The notes: generated by a model not told the origin, from the letters alone. A stretch of DNA of 33,457 bases from an uncultured Candidatus Woesearchaeota archaeon (GCA_903891505.1 CAITEO010000087.1:1-33457); one strand, 5' to 3'. Shown: positions 23,551 to 31,384, counted from the first letter of the stretch. Numbers and translations are program-made.

Positions 23551-24177
23551 TCATTTATACTTCTTCGCAACCTTCGCGTAGCTAGGAAGTATTATGACTT
23601 CGCGTTTGAATTTCTCTCGGCTCGCGGGGACTAGTTTGATGTTTCGTGGAACTATCTCAACGTGTTTTATCTCGGAGAATTTCGCTTCTATTTCGACGAC
23701 GAATCTTGCTCGAATCAAATTCTTATCTGAAAAATCAGGTCTAAGTGGAACAGAATGAGCGCGCAAAGAGAAGTATCCTTGAAAGCTAAAGTAATTGTCG
23801 AAGTAGCTCATCGCGAGCTCTCGAAGCGATGCATAAACTGGATGTCTGTATCTAAGTCCGAGGAATTTGCTTTGCGCGATAGCACCATACAATCCATTCA
23901 CTTTGAAAACGCAGAGCACGTGGTCTTCGTCGCGAACAACTGATAGATCCATCAAAAACGCTTCAATCTTATGTTCTTCGAGTACGTAGCAAGCGAACAT
24001 TGCCGCTTCTAGGCAATCGCCTTTCTTCAACCTCAAAACATCAACAACAGATATCCTCTTCCCAGTATTGTACTCGAGCGCATTCACGAACTCCTGAAGT
24101 TTCGCAGGAGTCTTCAATGATTTTATTGTACGACGTTCGTTTGCAGAAAAAATGTCTTTCTTTGTTTCACTTTTCAT
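23551..24177 (-). CDS. Transglutaminase-like protein
   Basis: Likely member of the transglutaminase/cysteine-protease-like superfamily. The region with LKKGDCLEAAMFACYVL supplies a Cys after Gly-Asp at a helix start, and DEDHVLCVFKVNGLYGAI supplies the His, as in these enzymes. A third catalytic residue is less clear. The open frame extends to an ATG at 24213, but I choose the ATG at 24177 (208 residues) because the extra bases hold the A/T-rich promoter box. No signal peptide is seen, so action is in the cytosol. Function is unknown. Confidence 0.7.
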   Translation of the reverse strand: MKSETKKDIFSANERRTIKSLKTPAKLQEFVNALEYNTGKRISVVDVLRLKKGDCLEAAMFACYVLEEHKIEAFLMDLSVVRDEDHVLCVFKVNGLYGAIAQSKFLGLRYRHPVYASLRELAMSYFDNYFSFQGYFSLRAHSVPLRPDFSDKNLIRARFVVEIEAKFSEIKHVEIVPRNIKLVPASREKFKREVIILPSYAKVAKKYK

Positions 24178-24192
24178 TTGATTTCTTTCCTC

Positions 24193-24203
24193 TAAATATA
24201 ATC
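24193..24203 (-). promoter_or_regulatory. TATA box of the transglutaminase-like gene
   Basis: Minus-strand GATTATATTTA lies 16-26 bases upstream of the ATG at 24177. It is followed outward by an 11-base triple repeat. Confidence 0.45.
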
Positions 24204-24233
24204 TTAATATCATCTTAATATCATCTTAATATT
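24201..24233 (+). repeat. 11-base tandem repeat, three copies
   Basis: ATCTTAATATC occurs twice, followed by ATCTTAATATT. It lies directly upstream of the TATA box of the transglutaminase-like gene, about one helical turn per unit. It could be a binding array or simple slippage. Confidence 0.7.
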
Positions 24234-24237
24234 ATTC

Positions 24238-24307
24238 ACTCATCCAGTTTTAACCCGCCCAATGCGGGCAAGTGCTGCGCGTTACGCGCAGATAAATCTG
24301 GAAGAGT
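24238..24307. repeat. Palindromic intercistronic element, family II, copy F
   Basis: Arms ACTCATCCAG (24238-24247) and CTGGAAGAGT (24298-24307) pair with one A-A mismatch. Inside are CCCGC/GCGGG and TGCGCG/CGCGCA hairpins joined by CAAGTGC. It lies between the Cys-rich membrane protein gene (stop 24345) and the transglutaminase-like gene. It shares its layout and joining sequence with copy G. Confidence 0.75.
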
Positions 24308-24334
24308 AAAAAATAAAAAATAAAAAATAAAAAA
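24307..24334 (-). terminator. T-rich transcription terminator
   Basis: The minus strand reads four T6 tracts separated by single A bases, starting 11 bases after the stop at 24345. Repeated oligo-T is the archaeal intrinsic termination signal. Confidence 0.65.
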
Positions 24335-24344
24335 CGCGATTAGT

Positions 24345-24779
24345 CTACTTTCTCTTCGCAAGCAATATGAATATGAATATTCCGACAAAGAATGCGAATC
24401 CGTATATGCATGTTGGCAAGAGAAGACTATATGAGCATCCACCCGCCGGGCATGGAAATGATAGTTCTTTGTAGATTGAAACTGCTGCAAATAGTATTCC
24501 TATTATGCTAACGACGAACGTCGATGTCCATAAGCAGTTACTCTTCTTCGCTTTCTCTTTCTTGCCTTCTTTCTTAAAGAGCATTATTGCAGATAATATT
24601 AGCAGTGCTGCAAATAGTATGAATCCGTAGATACATGCTGGCTGGCCGAAAAATTGTGGACATGGCTCTTTTAGTGGACAAACACCATATAATTTTGTGC
24701 TAATTGTTAAGAATCCTGCGAACAGAACTCCTGCTATTGCGAGTATAAACGCAACTAAATATGCTGTTTTGCTTTTCAT
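24345..24779 (-). CDS. Four-helix membrane protein with duplicated Cys motif
   Basis: The 144 residues consist of two similar halves (about 6-67 and 84-141), each with two membrane helices. The first half has C34, C40 and C49 (CPLKEPC and PACIYGF). The second has C110, C115 and C124 (CPAGGC and PTCIYGF). Matching outside-facing Cys sets suggest paired redox centres, and the layout recalls VKOR-like disulfide enzymes, although the typical VKOR CxxC is absent. Function is unknown. GGAGGAA precedes the ATG. A T-rich terminator follows the stop. Confidence 0.72.
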   Translation of the reverse strand: MKSKTAYLVAFILAIAGVLFAGFLTISTKLYGVCPLKEPCPQFFGQPACIYGFILFAALLILSAIMLFKKEGKKEKAKKSNCLWTSTFVVSIIGILFAAVSIYKELSFPCPAGGCSYSLLLPTCIYGFAFFVGIFIFILLAKRK

Positions 24780-24918
24780 TGAAATATTCCTCCAAAACTA
24801 TGAACTAATCACTCTTTCTTGAATTTCCTTTAAATAAATTTCGGATAAAATAGGCTAGTTGCGAGTAAAATAGATAAGAAATTGAAAAGAAGAACAAAAT
24901 AAAAAAATTATTTATAAT

Positions 24919-25398
24919 TCAAACCTTCTTCTTAGCCGTTGCTTCTTTGCCTGGACGTATTATCCATGCAACAATCATTCCACCGACAAGATATACTGCA
25001 AGGTTTTCAAGCGTCCACATTGCAGCAAGACCTGCTGGTAAATTGATTAATAATAGCATGCTTAAGTATCCAGGTATTCCTGCAAGCAAAAACACTAGGA
25101 ATCCGAATGCAAGTCCTTTGTTTACTTTCTTTCCAGGTATTCCCCCCATGAGCACATCGTACACAATCGCGAACAATACTCCACCTATGAAGCTAAAGAG
25201 AAGCGAGAACATAGAAAATGACAATGGTGGTGCTGCGCCAGCACTCGGCATCATTAGTTTGCTCCAAACAGATGCATATTCAGGCATCTTGTAGTAACCC
25301 ATCGCGAGCATCGCCCCAATCATATGAATTACGAATGCAACAATTGCAAATAAAAATCCTGATAATACTACTTTTCCTAACAGTTTTAATTTTCCCAA
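24919..25398 (-). CDS. Four-helix membrane protein, unknown function
   Basis: I do not recognise this 159-residue protein. It has four likely membrane helices (about 10-33, 59-82, 92-116 and 127-147) and a basic C-terminus (PGKEATAKKKV). A conserved-looking inner loop reads YDVLMGGIPGKKVNKG. The start codon is TTG at 25398; GGGGTG lies 7 bases upstream, and no ATG or GTG is available nearby. It stands between the Cys-rich membrane protein and the ABC permease in the same direction, with gaps of over 100 bases on both sides. Confidence 0.72.
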   Translation of the reverse strand: MGKLKLLGKVVLSGFLFAIVAFVIHMIGAMLAMGYYKMPEYASVWSKLMMPSAGAAPPLSFSMFSLLFSFIGGVLFAIVYDVLMGGIPGKKVNKGLAFGFLVFLLAGIPGYLSMLLLINLPAGLAAMWTLENLAVYLVGGMIVAWIIRPGKEATAKKKV

Positions 25399-25515
25399 TT
25401 AAAAACACCCCTTATACTATTCTTTCGACTATTTGCGTATTTAAAATTTGTGCTTAATTAATGTCTATTCGCGCCTCAGCGTAAGATTGCCTTCGTTCTC
25501 AACTTTGCGCATCAT

Positions 25516-27081
25516 CTATTCATATCTCAAAGCTTCCACTGGATCCATACGAGATGCACGTATTGCTGGAAGTAATCCTGCAAGCGCTCCGATGAGTGTT
25601 GTGAGCGCAATCACACTAATTACGAGCCACGGCTGAAATGAAATTATGTTTTGTATTGGAACGCCTTGACTTATCGCGATTTGATTTCCGACAATATTCA
25701 TTATTTTCGCAAGGCCGAAACTTATCACGAGACCTATTGCTCCTCCAAGAAATCCGAGGAGTCCTGCTTCGAATATGAACATATTTCTAATTGTTCCCCT
25801 AGTAGCGCCGCATGCACGCAGTATTCCTATCTCGCGAGTTCTTTCGTATGTTGCCATAATCATGTTGTTAATAATTCCAAGCGCGGCAACAAACAAAACT
25901 ATTCCTCCGATTGCACCTATGATTAAACCTATTAAGTTGAATATTTTTTTTATTTGATCAAGCATATCTTTCGCAGTCTGAACTCCGAAGCCTAGTTGCT
26001 TTACGCTCTTTGCAACACTCTCTATGTTTTCTGTTTTATCTACTCTAAGCAATATAGAACTATATCCGTTGCGTGCCAAGTTATCTTGTTTGTCGAGTAT
26101 CAAAGTAGCACTTTGATTAAATCCTGCGGCAGCCAGTTGCTCAGATATGTTTTTATCCCATTCTTTATTCCACTCGTCAAACAATTCGTTTCTAACATTA
26201 TTATCTGGGATCGTCATCAAGCTCTTTATGTATACGCTCTTTTGTTCTGCTTGTTCGCGTCTAAGTTGCTCTTCGAGTTGACTTTGATTTTCTTTCAACT
26301 GTTTCATTTTTTGATCGTCATACTTCCAGTTCTTGCTTGTCATAATTCTTTTTCCGAAGCCCATAGTAATATAATTCTGGCTTTCATCAACTCCCCCCGT
26401 AACAACGCCCACAATTTCTACAGTAACATTGTGTGGTTGGTTCTGAATATTATCAAAGTACTCTTTATTATCTCCTTCTGGTGGTTTGGGAGGATCCGCT
26501 CCCCAATCAACATATTCTTGTGTGTATAAAACGAGTTTTTTCCCGATTATGTCGCCAGGGTTATTTGAGTATCCTAAGTTGCGCAAGAGCTCTGAGCCAA
26601 TTACTATTTTATCCATATCTTCTGGAACTAATGATCTGCCTGCTGCGACAGGAATATTTAGAACTTTAGTTCCTGGTGTGTAAGCGACGATGTTCGCACG
26701 ATATTTTTTATCTGATCCCTCAAGACTGATGCTTTTTACCCACACTCCCGCGATAGGTGTTGCATCAAGTACGTTCAGAATTTGTTTAATTGTTTCAACA
26801 GTAGAATCATTCAACTTATTTGTTGTATCATCGCCATATGTGTCTGTATTAATTAAATTTCCAGAATTTTGTATTTCTGGATTCGCAGACACAGTCATAA
26901 GAGTTAATCCATCTATACTTTCAAGTTGATGTGTTGCTACTTGTTTTGCTCCAAGAACAAGTGATAACATAATTATTATGGAGATTGCACCTATCACTAC
27001 AGCGAATATAGTTAGGAAAGATCGAGATTTTCGTCTCCAAATGTTCTTGAAACCTAGAGCCACATAGTCAAAGAATTTCAT
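25516..27081 (-). CDS. MacB-like ABC transporter permease
   Basis: Permease of the MacB/FtsX type, which uses ATP in the cytosol to move or release substrates at the outer face. The 521 residues show the family layout: an N-terminal helix after FKNIWRRKSRSFLTIFAVVIG, a large extracytoplasmic MacB_PCD domain (about 50-380) that contains a charged coiled-coil stretch (QLKENQSQLEEQLRREQAEQ), then three C-terminal helices with the FtsX signature (NNMIMATYERTREIGILRACG). I chose the ATG at 27081, one base after the ATPase stop; upstream Met codons lie inside the ATPase gene. The substrate is unknown. Confidence 0.92.
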   Translation of the reverse strand: MKFFDYVALGFKNIWRRKSRSFLTIFAVVIGAISIIIMLSLVLGAKQVATHQLESIDGLTLMTVSANPEIQNSGNLINTDTYGDDTTNKLNDSTVETIKQILNVLDATPIAGVWVKSISLEGSDKKYRANIVAYTPGTKVLNIPVAAGRSLVPEDMDKIVIGSELLRNLGYSNNPGDIIGKKLVLYTQEYVDWGADPPKPPEGDNKEYFDNIQNQPHNVTVEIVGVVTGGVDESQNYITMGFGKRIMTSKNWKYDDQKMKQLKENQSQLEEQLRREQAEQKSVYIKSLMTIPDNNVRNELFDEWNKEWDKNISEQLAAAGFNQSATLILDKQDNLARNGYSSILLRVDKTENIESVAKSVKQLGFGVQTAKDMLDQIKKIFNLIGLIIGAIGGIVLFVAALGIINNMIMATYERTREIGILRACGATRGTIRNMFIFEAGLLGFLGGAIGLVISFGLAKIMNIVGNQIAISQGVPIQNIISFQPWLVISVIALTTLIGALAGLLPAIRASRMDPVEALRYE

Positions 27082-27082
27082 C

Positions 27083-27766
27083 TTATGTCGCCCTCCCAAT
27101 TTTTCCATCATGCATTTGAACGACTCTGTCTGCTTCATGCGCGACATTTGGATCGTGGGTTATAACAATAAGAGTTATTTTTTTCTTGCGGTTCATATTT
27201 TTTAGAAGAGCAACTATTTCCTCGCTCTTCTTAGAGTCAAGATTTCCTGTTGGTTCATCTGCAATAATTATTTGCGGATCATTCACGAGCGCACGTGCAA
27301 TGCTAACTCTTTGACGCTCGCCGCCAGAGAGTTGGTTTGGTTTATGATCCATCCGTCCATCAAGACCTACTGATTTTAAACAGTCCTCTGCTTTTTGTCG
27401 TCTAATTTTCGATGATTCGCCTGATAAAATGAGTGGAACCATTACATTTTCAAGCGCTGTGTAAGTTGGAAGTAAATTGAATGATTGAAAAACAAATCCT
27501 ATTTTTTTATTACGGTACTTTGAGAGTTTTCGATCGTTTAACTTATTTATTTCTTCGCCATCAACTATGATTGTTCCAGCGCTTGGTTTATCGAGACCAC
27601 CTATTATGTTTGCAAATGTTGATTTGCCAGAACCAGATGGCCCCATTATCGCAAGAAATTCACCTTCTTTAATGTCAAGATTTACAGAGTCGAGCGCTGC
27701 GAGTGTTTCTTTTCCCATCACGTACGTTCGAGAAACCCCTTTTAGTTGAATTATGCTCATACTCAC
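27083..27766 (-). CDS. LolD/MacB-type ABC transporter ATPase
   Basis: ATPase partner of the permease that follows. The 227 residues include Walker A GPSGSGKST at 42-50, signature LSGGERQRVSIA, and Walker B IIIADEPTGNLDS typical of the MacB/LolD/FtsE group. GGGAGTGAG lies just upstream of the ATG and an A/T-rich box is near 27803-27810, suggesting a separate short-leader promoter. The stop is one base before the permease ATG, so the two are cotranslated. Confidence 0.95.
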   Translation of the reverse strand: MSMSIIQLKGVSRTYVMGKETLAALDSVNLDIKEGEFLAIMGPSGSGKSTFANIIGGLDKPSAGTIIVDGEEINKLNDRKLSKYRNKKIGFVFQSFNLLPTYTALENVMVPLILSGESSKIRRQKAEDCLKSVGLDGRMDHKPNQLSGGERQRVSIARALVNDPQIIIADEPTGNLDSKKSEEIVALLKNMNRKKKITLIVITHDPNVAHEADRVVQMHDGKIGRAT

Positions 27767-27825
27767 TCCCTTTGTTTGTTAAACATGGAACATCTTATCT
27801 ATTATTAATATGGAGTTTAATAAAT

Positions 27826-28449
27826 CTATGGATTCTTCCACTCGAATGATTGAGCCATCTCATAAAATATGTTAGAATCCGCGCATCGCTCTTCACACTG
27901 CATACTAAACGCGTACGCTTTATTTCCTTGAAGTGCTCTTAGTTGAGTTATTACAAGTGTTCGATTTTGTATTTTTGTATTTAATACAACTTTAATCGCA
28001 TCAATTCGCCCAAGCCTTGCAGTTTCATTAAATTCTATGACTTGAAGATTGGGCATGGCTGATTTGCTATTCTCTATTTCAGAAAGAGTTATTTCTTTGA
28101 ACGAACGAGTTTCATTCTCTGGAATAAAACCCCCCATCATACTAAACTTTTCAGAGAACGCATCATTAAGATTTCCATTTGGAGGTAGATATATTAATGC
28201 GGAATTATATTCCGTTTCTTTCCAATCTTTTGGTTTTACAATGGAAAAAGTTTTGTGTTCAACTCGCTGAGGGTTAGTTATGTAAACAAATGTTTGCGCA
28301 CGTACATTCTGGTTTCCATTTTGATTTTCAAAAGATGCGTTTTCTTTATTATTTGTTGCTTGTTCTTTTTGGCAACCTGCAACAAAAAGAGAAATAAGAA
28401 AAATAGTACAAAAAATTAAAAGGACTTTTTTATAATCCGTGCGTATCAC
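27826..28449 (-). CDS. Lipoprotein of unknown function
   Basis: The 207 residues start with a basic stretch and hydrophobic segment ending in the lipobox LFVAGC, so Cys26 is probably lipidated. An Asn/Gln-rich linker (27-50) follows. The body (52-207) resembles PsbP-like or DUF-type surface domains (FSIVKPKDWKETEYNSALIYLPP), a weak match. C-terminal CEERC (CxxxC) may form a disulfide. The start is GTG, directly after the PCNA stop, so it is probably expressed with PCNA, an odd pairing of replication and surface genes. Confidence 0.8.
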   Translation of the reverse strand: MIRTDYKKVLLIFCTIFLISLFVAGCQKEQATNNKENASFENQNGNQNVRAQTFVYITNPQRVEHKTFSIVKPKDWKETEYNSALIYLPPNGNLNDAFSEKFSMMGGFIPENETRSFKEITLSEIENSKSAMPNLQVIEFNETARLGRIDAIKVVLNTKIQNRTLVITQLRALQGNKAYAFSMQCEERCADSNIFYEMAQSFEWKNP

Positions 28450-29187
28450 CTAGTCATTATCAACCCTAGGTGCCAAGATGAATGTCAAGCTTAGTTTGTC
28501 AGTTTCCTTGTATTCCAAGGTCAAAGGATAATCGTTCGAAAACTTGAGCGTTGCTTTTGATGCGAGCTTCGAGCCTTGCATCATTTTCTTCAAGTATTCT
28601 ATGCTATACTTGCTCTTCTGGTCAGTTTCTGTTGTTATTTTAACCGAATCATCCTTTAATATTACAACTTCTGCCTTTGTCAAATCACCTGATGCAGATA
28701 TTACGAGTTTGTCTTTTTGAGCGAGGAATGATACGCTCTCGCCTACAATATCCATATCATCTATTGCATCGTTTAGCATCGTACTCTGGAATTCTATTGT
28801 CGCTTTCGCTGTTAGCTGCGGTATCTTTTGTGCTCTCTCTTCAAGATCTATTAGTGGCAAGAAGAATGTTCTAACAGTCTTTTCTTTCAATGTTATCTTA
28901 AGTTTTCCTTCTGCTTTTTCAAGCGTTAAAACATCTGATGGCTTTGCTCGCCTTAGAACTTGTTTTAAATTATTAAGATTTATCGCGATGACTGTGTCCT
29001 CTTTTATTTCGTACTCTGCAAAGCAGCTTGATGGCATTTTGAATATTACCATTGCGACATTCGCCGGATCCATCGCGACGAGTTCGACATAGTCCTTTAG
29101 TATTCTTATTCTTGTTTCTGTAACGAGATCTGATATTATTGAAATACTATCTTTGAGTAATCTTGGTTCTGCTAGTGTTAATTTCAT
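28450..29187 (-). CDS. pcn: PCNA sliding clamp
   Basis: DNA polymerase sliding clamp; archaeal PCNA usually forms a trimer ring around DNA and tethers polymerase, ligase and FEN1. The 245 residues match the family from the N-terminal domain (AEPRLLKDSISIISDLVTE, LVAMDPANVAMVIFKMP) through the linker region to the C-terminal YPLTLEYKETDKLSLTFILAPRVDN. Only one PCNA gene is in the window. AGGGGG lies 7 bases before the ATG and a TATA box at 29247-29254 suggests a leader of about 35-40 bases. Confidence 0.97.
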   Translation of the reverse strand: MKLTLAEPRLLKDSISIISDLVTETRIRILKDYVELVAMDPANVAMVIFKMPSSCFAEYEIKEDTVIAINLNNLKQVLRRAKPSDVLTLEKAEGKLKITLKEKTVRTFFLPLIDLEERAQKIPQLTAKATIEFQSTMLNDAIDDMDIVGESVSFLAQKDKLVISASGDLTKAEVVILKDDSVKITTETDQKSKYSIEYLKKMMQGSKLASKATLKFSNDYPLTLEYKETDKLSLTFILAPRVDND

Positions 29188-29246
29188 GATTTACCCCCTG
29201 TAATCAGTACGCTTTACGCCTGTTACTCTCAAGAGAGGAAAAGCAG

Positions 29247-29254
29247 TTTATATA
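29247..29254 (-). promoter_or_regulatory. TATA box of PCNA
   Basis: Minus-strand TATATAAA lies about 60 bases upstream of the ATG, giving a leader of roughly 35-40 bases that ends in an AGGGGG Shine-Dalgarno site (29194-29199). Unlike most promoters here it is not leaderless. Confidence 0.6.
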
Positions 29255-29316
29255 GTTTGCGCACAATACGCTCACTAATACTTTGAAGAGGCACCATCAC
29301 AAAAAGAAAGCGAAAA

Positions 29317-29345
29317 ACTTATATAATAAAGCATAATACTTATAT
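29317..29345 (+). promoter_or_regulatory. Promoter/operator of the first toxin-antitoxin pair
   Basis: ACTTATATA occurs at 29317-29325 and 29338-29346, 21 bases apart. The first is the TATA box, 20-29 bases before the ATG at 29346. Two copies on the same face of the helix could also be the binding sites of the antitoxin for autoregulation. Confidence 0.5.
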
Positions 29346-29561
29346 ATGATTATAATGAACACCACAATATCCATATCAAAGGAAACACGCGACCTGCTCT
29401 TAGAGTTCGGGAAAAAATCTGAAAACTATGATGATGTCATAAGGAGAATGCACAACACTCTTCTTCTACAGGAGAAACTCAAAGAATTCGTGGATGAAAA
29501 CGAGTATTCTTCACTTCAAGAAGCAAAAGAATGGACTAAACTAAAATTAAAGTCAAAATGA
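29346..29561 (+). CDS. RelB/VapB-like antitoxin
   Basis: Small antitoxin of 71 residues. The N-terminal half (TTISISKETRDLLLEFGKKSENYDDVIRRM) has the ribbon-helix-helix pattern for DNA binding. The C-terminal part, ending in KEWTKLKLKSK, should wrap the toxin. The start could be the ATG at 29346 or the one at 29355; the TATA spacing favours the first. Its stop overlaps the toxin ATG by four bases (ATGA), the classical toxin-antitoxin arrangement. Confidence 0.82.
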   Translation: MIIMNTTISISKETRDLLLEFGKKSENYDDVIRRMHNTLLLQEKLKEFVDENEYSSLQEAKEWTKLKLKSK

Positions 29562-29899
29562 TCCAAGTAATAGTTCTCAACAAATTAAGAGATGAAATAT
29601 ACAAGACATTCAAAAACGAATCTCTTAAAATATATAATCTAATTGATGATTTGCAAACTAATCCTGAAAAAGGAAAGGTTCTTGGACATGTAGGAAATAT
29701 GAGCATTAGAGAATTAAAATATAGAGACTATAGATTCTATTTTATATTGGACGGACATAAATTGTATCTTTTCACAAAGAATCAAACAGAAGATCTACTA
29801 ATAAGATTTGTAAGGATGTCAAAGAAGAACAATCAGCAAAAAACCATCGATGAAATTAAACAAATTCTTGATAAACTAGGATATGTTGCTTTCAAATAG
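29558..29899 (+). CDS. RelE/ParE-type toxin
   Basis: Probable mRNA interferase or related growth inhibitor, neutralised by the upstream antitoxin. The 113 residues follow the RelE fold: an N-terminal strand and two helices (KLRDEIYKTFKNESLKIYNLIDDLQTNPEKGK), then IRELKYRDYRFYFILDGHKLYLF. Basic residues R71, K73 and R76 by my count are placed like the catalytic ones in RelE, not proven. Residues 85-113 are an extra helical tail (SKKNNQQKTIDEIKQILDKLGY) longer than in standard RelE. Confidence 0.82.
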   Translation: MIQVIVLNKLRDEIYKTFKNESLKIYNLIDDLQTNPEKGKVLGHVGNMSIRELKYRDYRFYFILDGHKLYLFTKNQTEDLLIRFVRMSKKNNQQKTIDEIKQILDKLGYVAFK

Positions 29900-29906
29900 A
29901 AATACT

Positions 29907-29914
29907 TTTATATT
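29907..29914 (+). promoter_or_regulatory. TATA box of the DUF1003 gene
   Basis: TTTATATT lies 22-29 bases before the ATG at 29936, directly after the toxin stop (29899), so the next gene has its own leaderless promoter. Confidence 0.55.
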
Positions 29915-29935
29915 ATAAAAAAAGTTCTGATACGA

Positions 29936-30769
29936 ATGGAAAAGGGGAAAAAGAAAAAACGGTTTAGCATAATCCCTAAAATATTCAAGGGCAAGAGCAA
30001 ACCTGAGGGAAACGTTAAAGCGTCTGGTGTTTATGAGTGCAGTCTATGCGGAAACTACACTGCATTCAAGAAAGGCGAGATGTTTACAAGATGTGAAGAT
30101 TGTATACACGACAATCCAGATACACCAAATGAATGGTATGTAACAAATATTGTTGTACATTTTATATCTAAGAACATGAAGATTGAATTCGAGAAAATAT
30201 CAACTCTTGAAACTAAGCTCGCTGTTTTCATAACTAAATTCGCAGGAACAATGTGGTTCGTCTATATTCATGTAATCTGGTTCGCTTGGTGGATTGCAGC
30301 CAATCAAGGTAGATTCGGTCCAAACTACGTATTCGATCCATTCCCCTATGGTCTTTTAACAATGATAGTTTCGCTCGAAGCTATATTTCTCTCAACACTC
30401 ATCATGATAGGACAAAACATCATGTCTAGGCAATCCGAACTTCGTTCAGAGCTAGACTACGACGTGAATTTGAAGACTGAAAAAGAAGTCGCTGAAATGT
30501 CCGCAACACTTCGTGAAGTAAAAGAAGAGCAAGCTCTAATAAAAGATATGCTTATGGGTCTTAAAGAAGTTAACAGCAAAGATGCTGAGTGGAGAAAGAA
30601 TAGAAACAGACGAAATCGTTGGCGAAAAAAACGCAAAGCACAATCAGCCCTCACCGAAACAGGCATTCGCATGATGGAAGAAATTGATGAGAAGAATAAC
30701 AACAATAACTCTCTCGACGAAACTAATGATGAAAGTACAACTGATGAGAACAATAACAGCGAAGAATAG
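29936..30769 (+). CDS. DUF1003 membrane protein with N-terminal zinc ribbon
   Basis: Membrane protein with an added zinc-binding module. Residues 31-60 hold C35-x2-C38 and C53-x2-C56, a small zinc ribbon. The DUF1003 domain follows (about 85-195), with membrane helices at 103-121 (AGTMWFVYIHVIWFAWWI) and 136-158 (FPYGLLTMIVSLEAIFLST). After it come a helical stretch, a strongly basic segment (RKNRNRRNRWRKKRKAQ) and a highly acidic Asn/Glu/Asp tail. Function of DUF1003 is unknown. The basic and acidic cytosolic tails suggest nucleic acid or ribosome contact, an inference. Confidence 0.85.
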   Translation: MEKGKKKKRFSIIPKIFKGKSKPEGNVKASGVYECSLCGNYTAFKKGEMFTRCEDCIHDNPDTPNEWYVTNIVVHFISKNMKIEFEKISTLETKLAVFITKFAGTMWFVYIHVIWFAWWIAANQGRFGPNYVFDPFPYGLLTMIVSLEAIFLSTLIMIGQNIMSRQSELRSELDYDVNLKTEKEVAEMSATLREVKEEQALIKDMLMGLKEVNSKDAEWRKNRNRRNRWRKKRKAQSALTETGIRMMEEIDEKNNNNNSLDETNDESTTDENNNSEE

Positions 30770-30819
30770 ATTTATTGTTTCTTTTCTCTTGAGTTAAAAA
30801 CACTATATGCTAAATAATA

Positions 30820-30909
30820 TTTATCTAATTCTTGTTCTTCTGTGCAACACCCGCCGATGGCGGGCAATGCCGCGCAACGCGCGGTAAAATACAGAAGAAC
30901 AAAGATAAA
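30820..30909. repeat. Palindromic element, family II, copy G
   Basis: Arms TTGTTCTTCTGT (30832-30843) and ACAGAAGAACAA (30891-30902) are perfect, and TTTATCT (30820-30826) with AGATAAA (30903-30909) extends the stem past a 5-base bulge. Inside are CCCGCC/GGCGGG and a CGCGC/GCGCG hairpin, joined by CAATGC. It lies between two convergent genes and could end transcription on both strands. Confidence 0.85.
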
Positions 30910-30919
30910 AAGAAAAACA

Positions 30920-31345
30920 TTATTTTATTTTGATCTTATTTATGTTCTGAACCGTCAACCACGCTACAGCATTTCCAAATCCGCGCTTGTCGATTTGGAA
31001 CGGCGCGACACGTTCGACATTCTTCAAGAAAACAAGAATGCAATAATTCTTTCCAGAATAAAATTTGCTATTCTCTTTAGAAATACCTATTCGTCGTCCA
31101 TATTTTTTAAGTGTTTCATTTATTTTCCTATCATTCAACTTATCAAAGAACAAAACTTTCTTAGCAACAGCTTTAGCTTCGATTTGTTTTCCAGTCTCTT
31201 TGAAGTAAACAACATCTCCTGCACGAATGTTGTTCCACGGATTTGTTTTATGAACGTACCACCTGGATTCTATCGTTTTTTCGCCATCTAGTATTTTCTC
31301 AAGCAACTTCCATTTTGCTGCAAGGATTGCGACGTGATGTTTCAT
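30920..31345 (-). CDS. ASCH domain protein
   Basis: Small PUA-like fold protein of the ASCH family, thought to bind or act on RNA or modified nucleosides. The 141 residues begin HVAILAAKWKLLEKILDGEKTIESRWY, with the family's conserved Lys and the E-x-R-W pattern, and continue NNIRAGDVVYFKETG (the GD turn). The open frame reaches a GTG at 31357, but the ATG at 31345 has a TATA box at the leaderless distance (31365-31375). The substrate is unknown. Confidence 0.83.
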   Translation of the reverse strand: MKHHVAILAAKWKLLEKILDGEKTIESRWYVHKTNPWNNIRAGDVVYFKETGKQIEAKAVAKKVLFFDKLNDRKINETLKKYGRRIGISKENSKFYSGKNYCILVFLKNVERVAPFQIDKRGFGNAVAWLTVQNINKIKIK

Positions 31346-31364
31346 ACACTTCTTCACATAGAAC

Positions 31365-31375
31365 TATATTAATAT
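31365..31375 (-). promoter_or_regulatory. TATA box of the ASCH gene
   Basis: Minus-strand ATATTAATATA lies 20-30 bases upstream of the ATG at 31345. It also lies in the last bases between this gene and the RNase J stop (31385). Confidence 0.5.
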
Positions 31376-31384
31376 CTTTCGCGC

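Noticed and set aside
24178-24213. 12-residue extension of the transglutaminase-like protein
   Set aside because: The bases contain the A/T-rich promoter box and the start at 24177 has proper spacing.
27082-27147. 22-residue N-terminal extension of the ABC permease
   Set aside because: It reads across the end of the ATPase gene; the ATG one base after the ATPase stop begins a normal MacB N-terminus.
7660-30909. CRISPR array
   Set aside because: The repeats are separate single copies in different gaps with genes between, not a regular repeat-spacer series, and no cas gene is present.
30842-31291. 149-residue plus-strand frame opposite the ASCH gene
   Set aside because: It begins inside element G and runs antisense to a well-supported ASCH domain with its own promoter.
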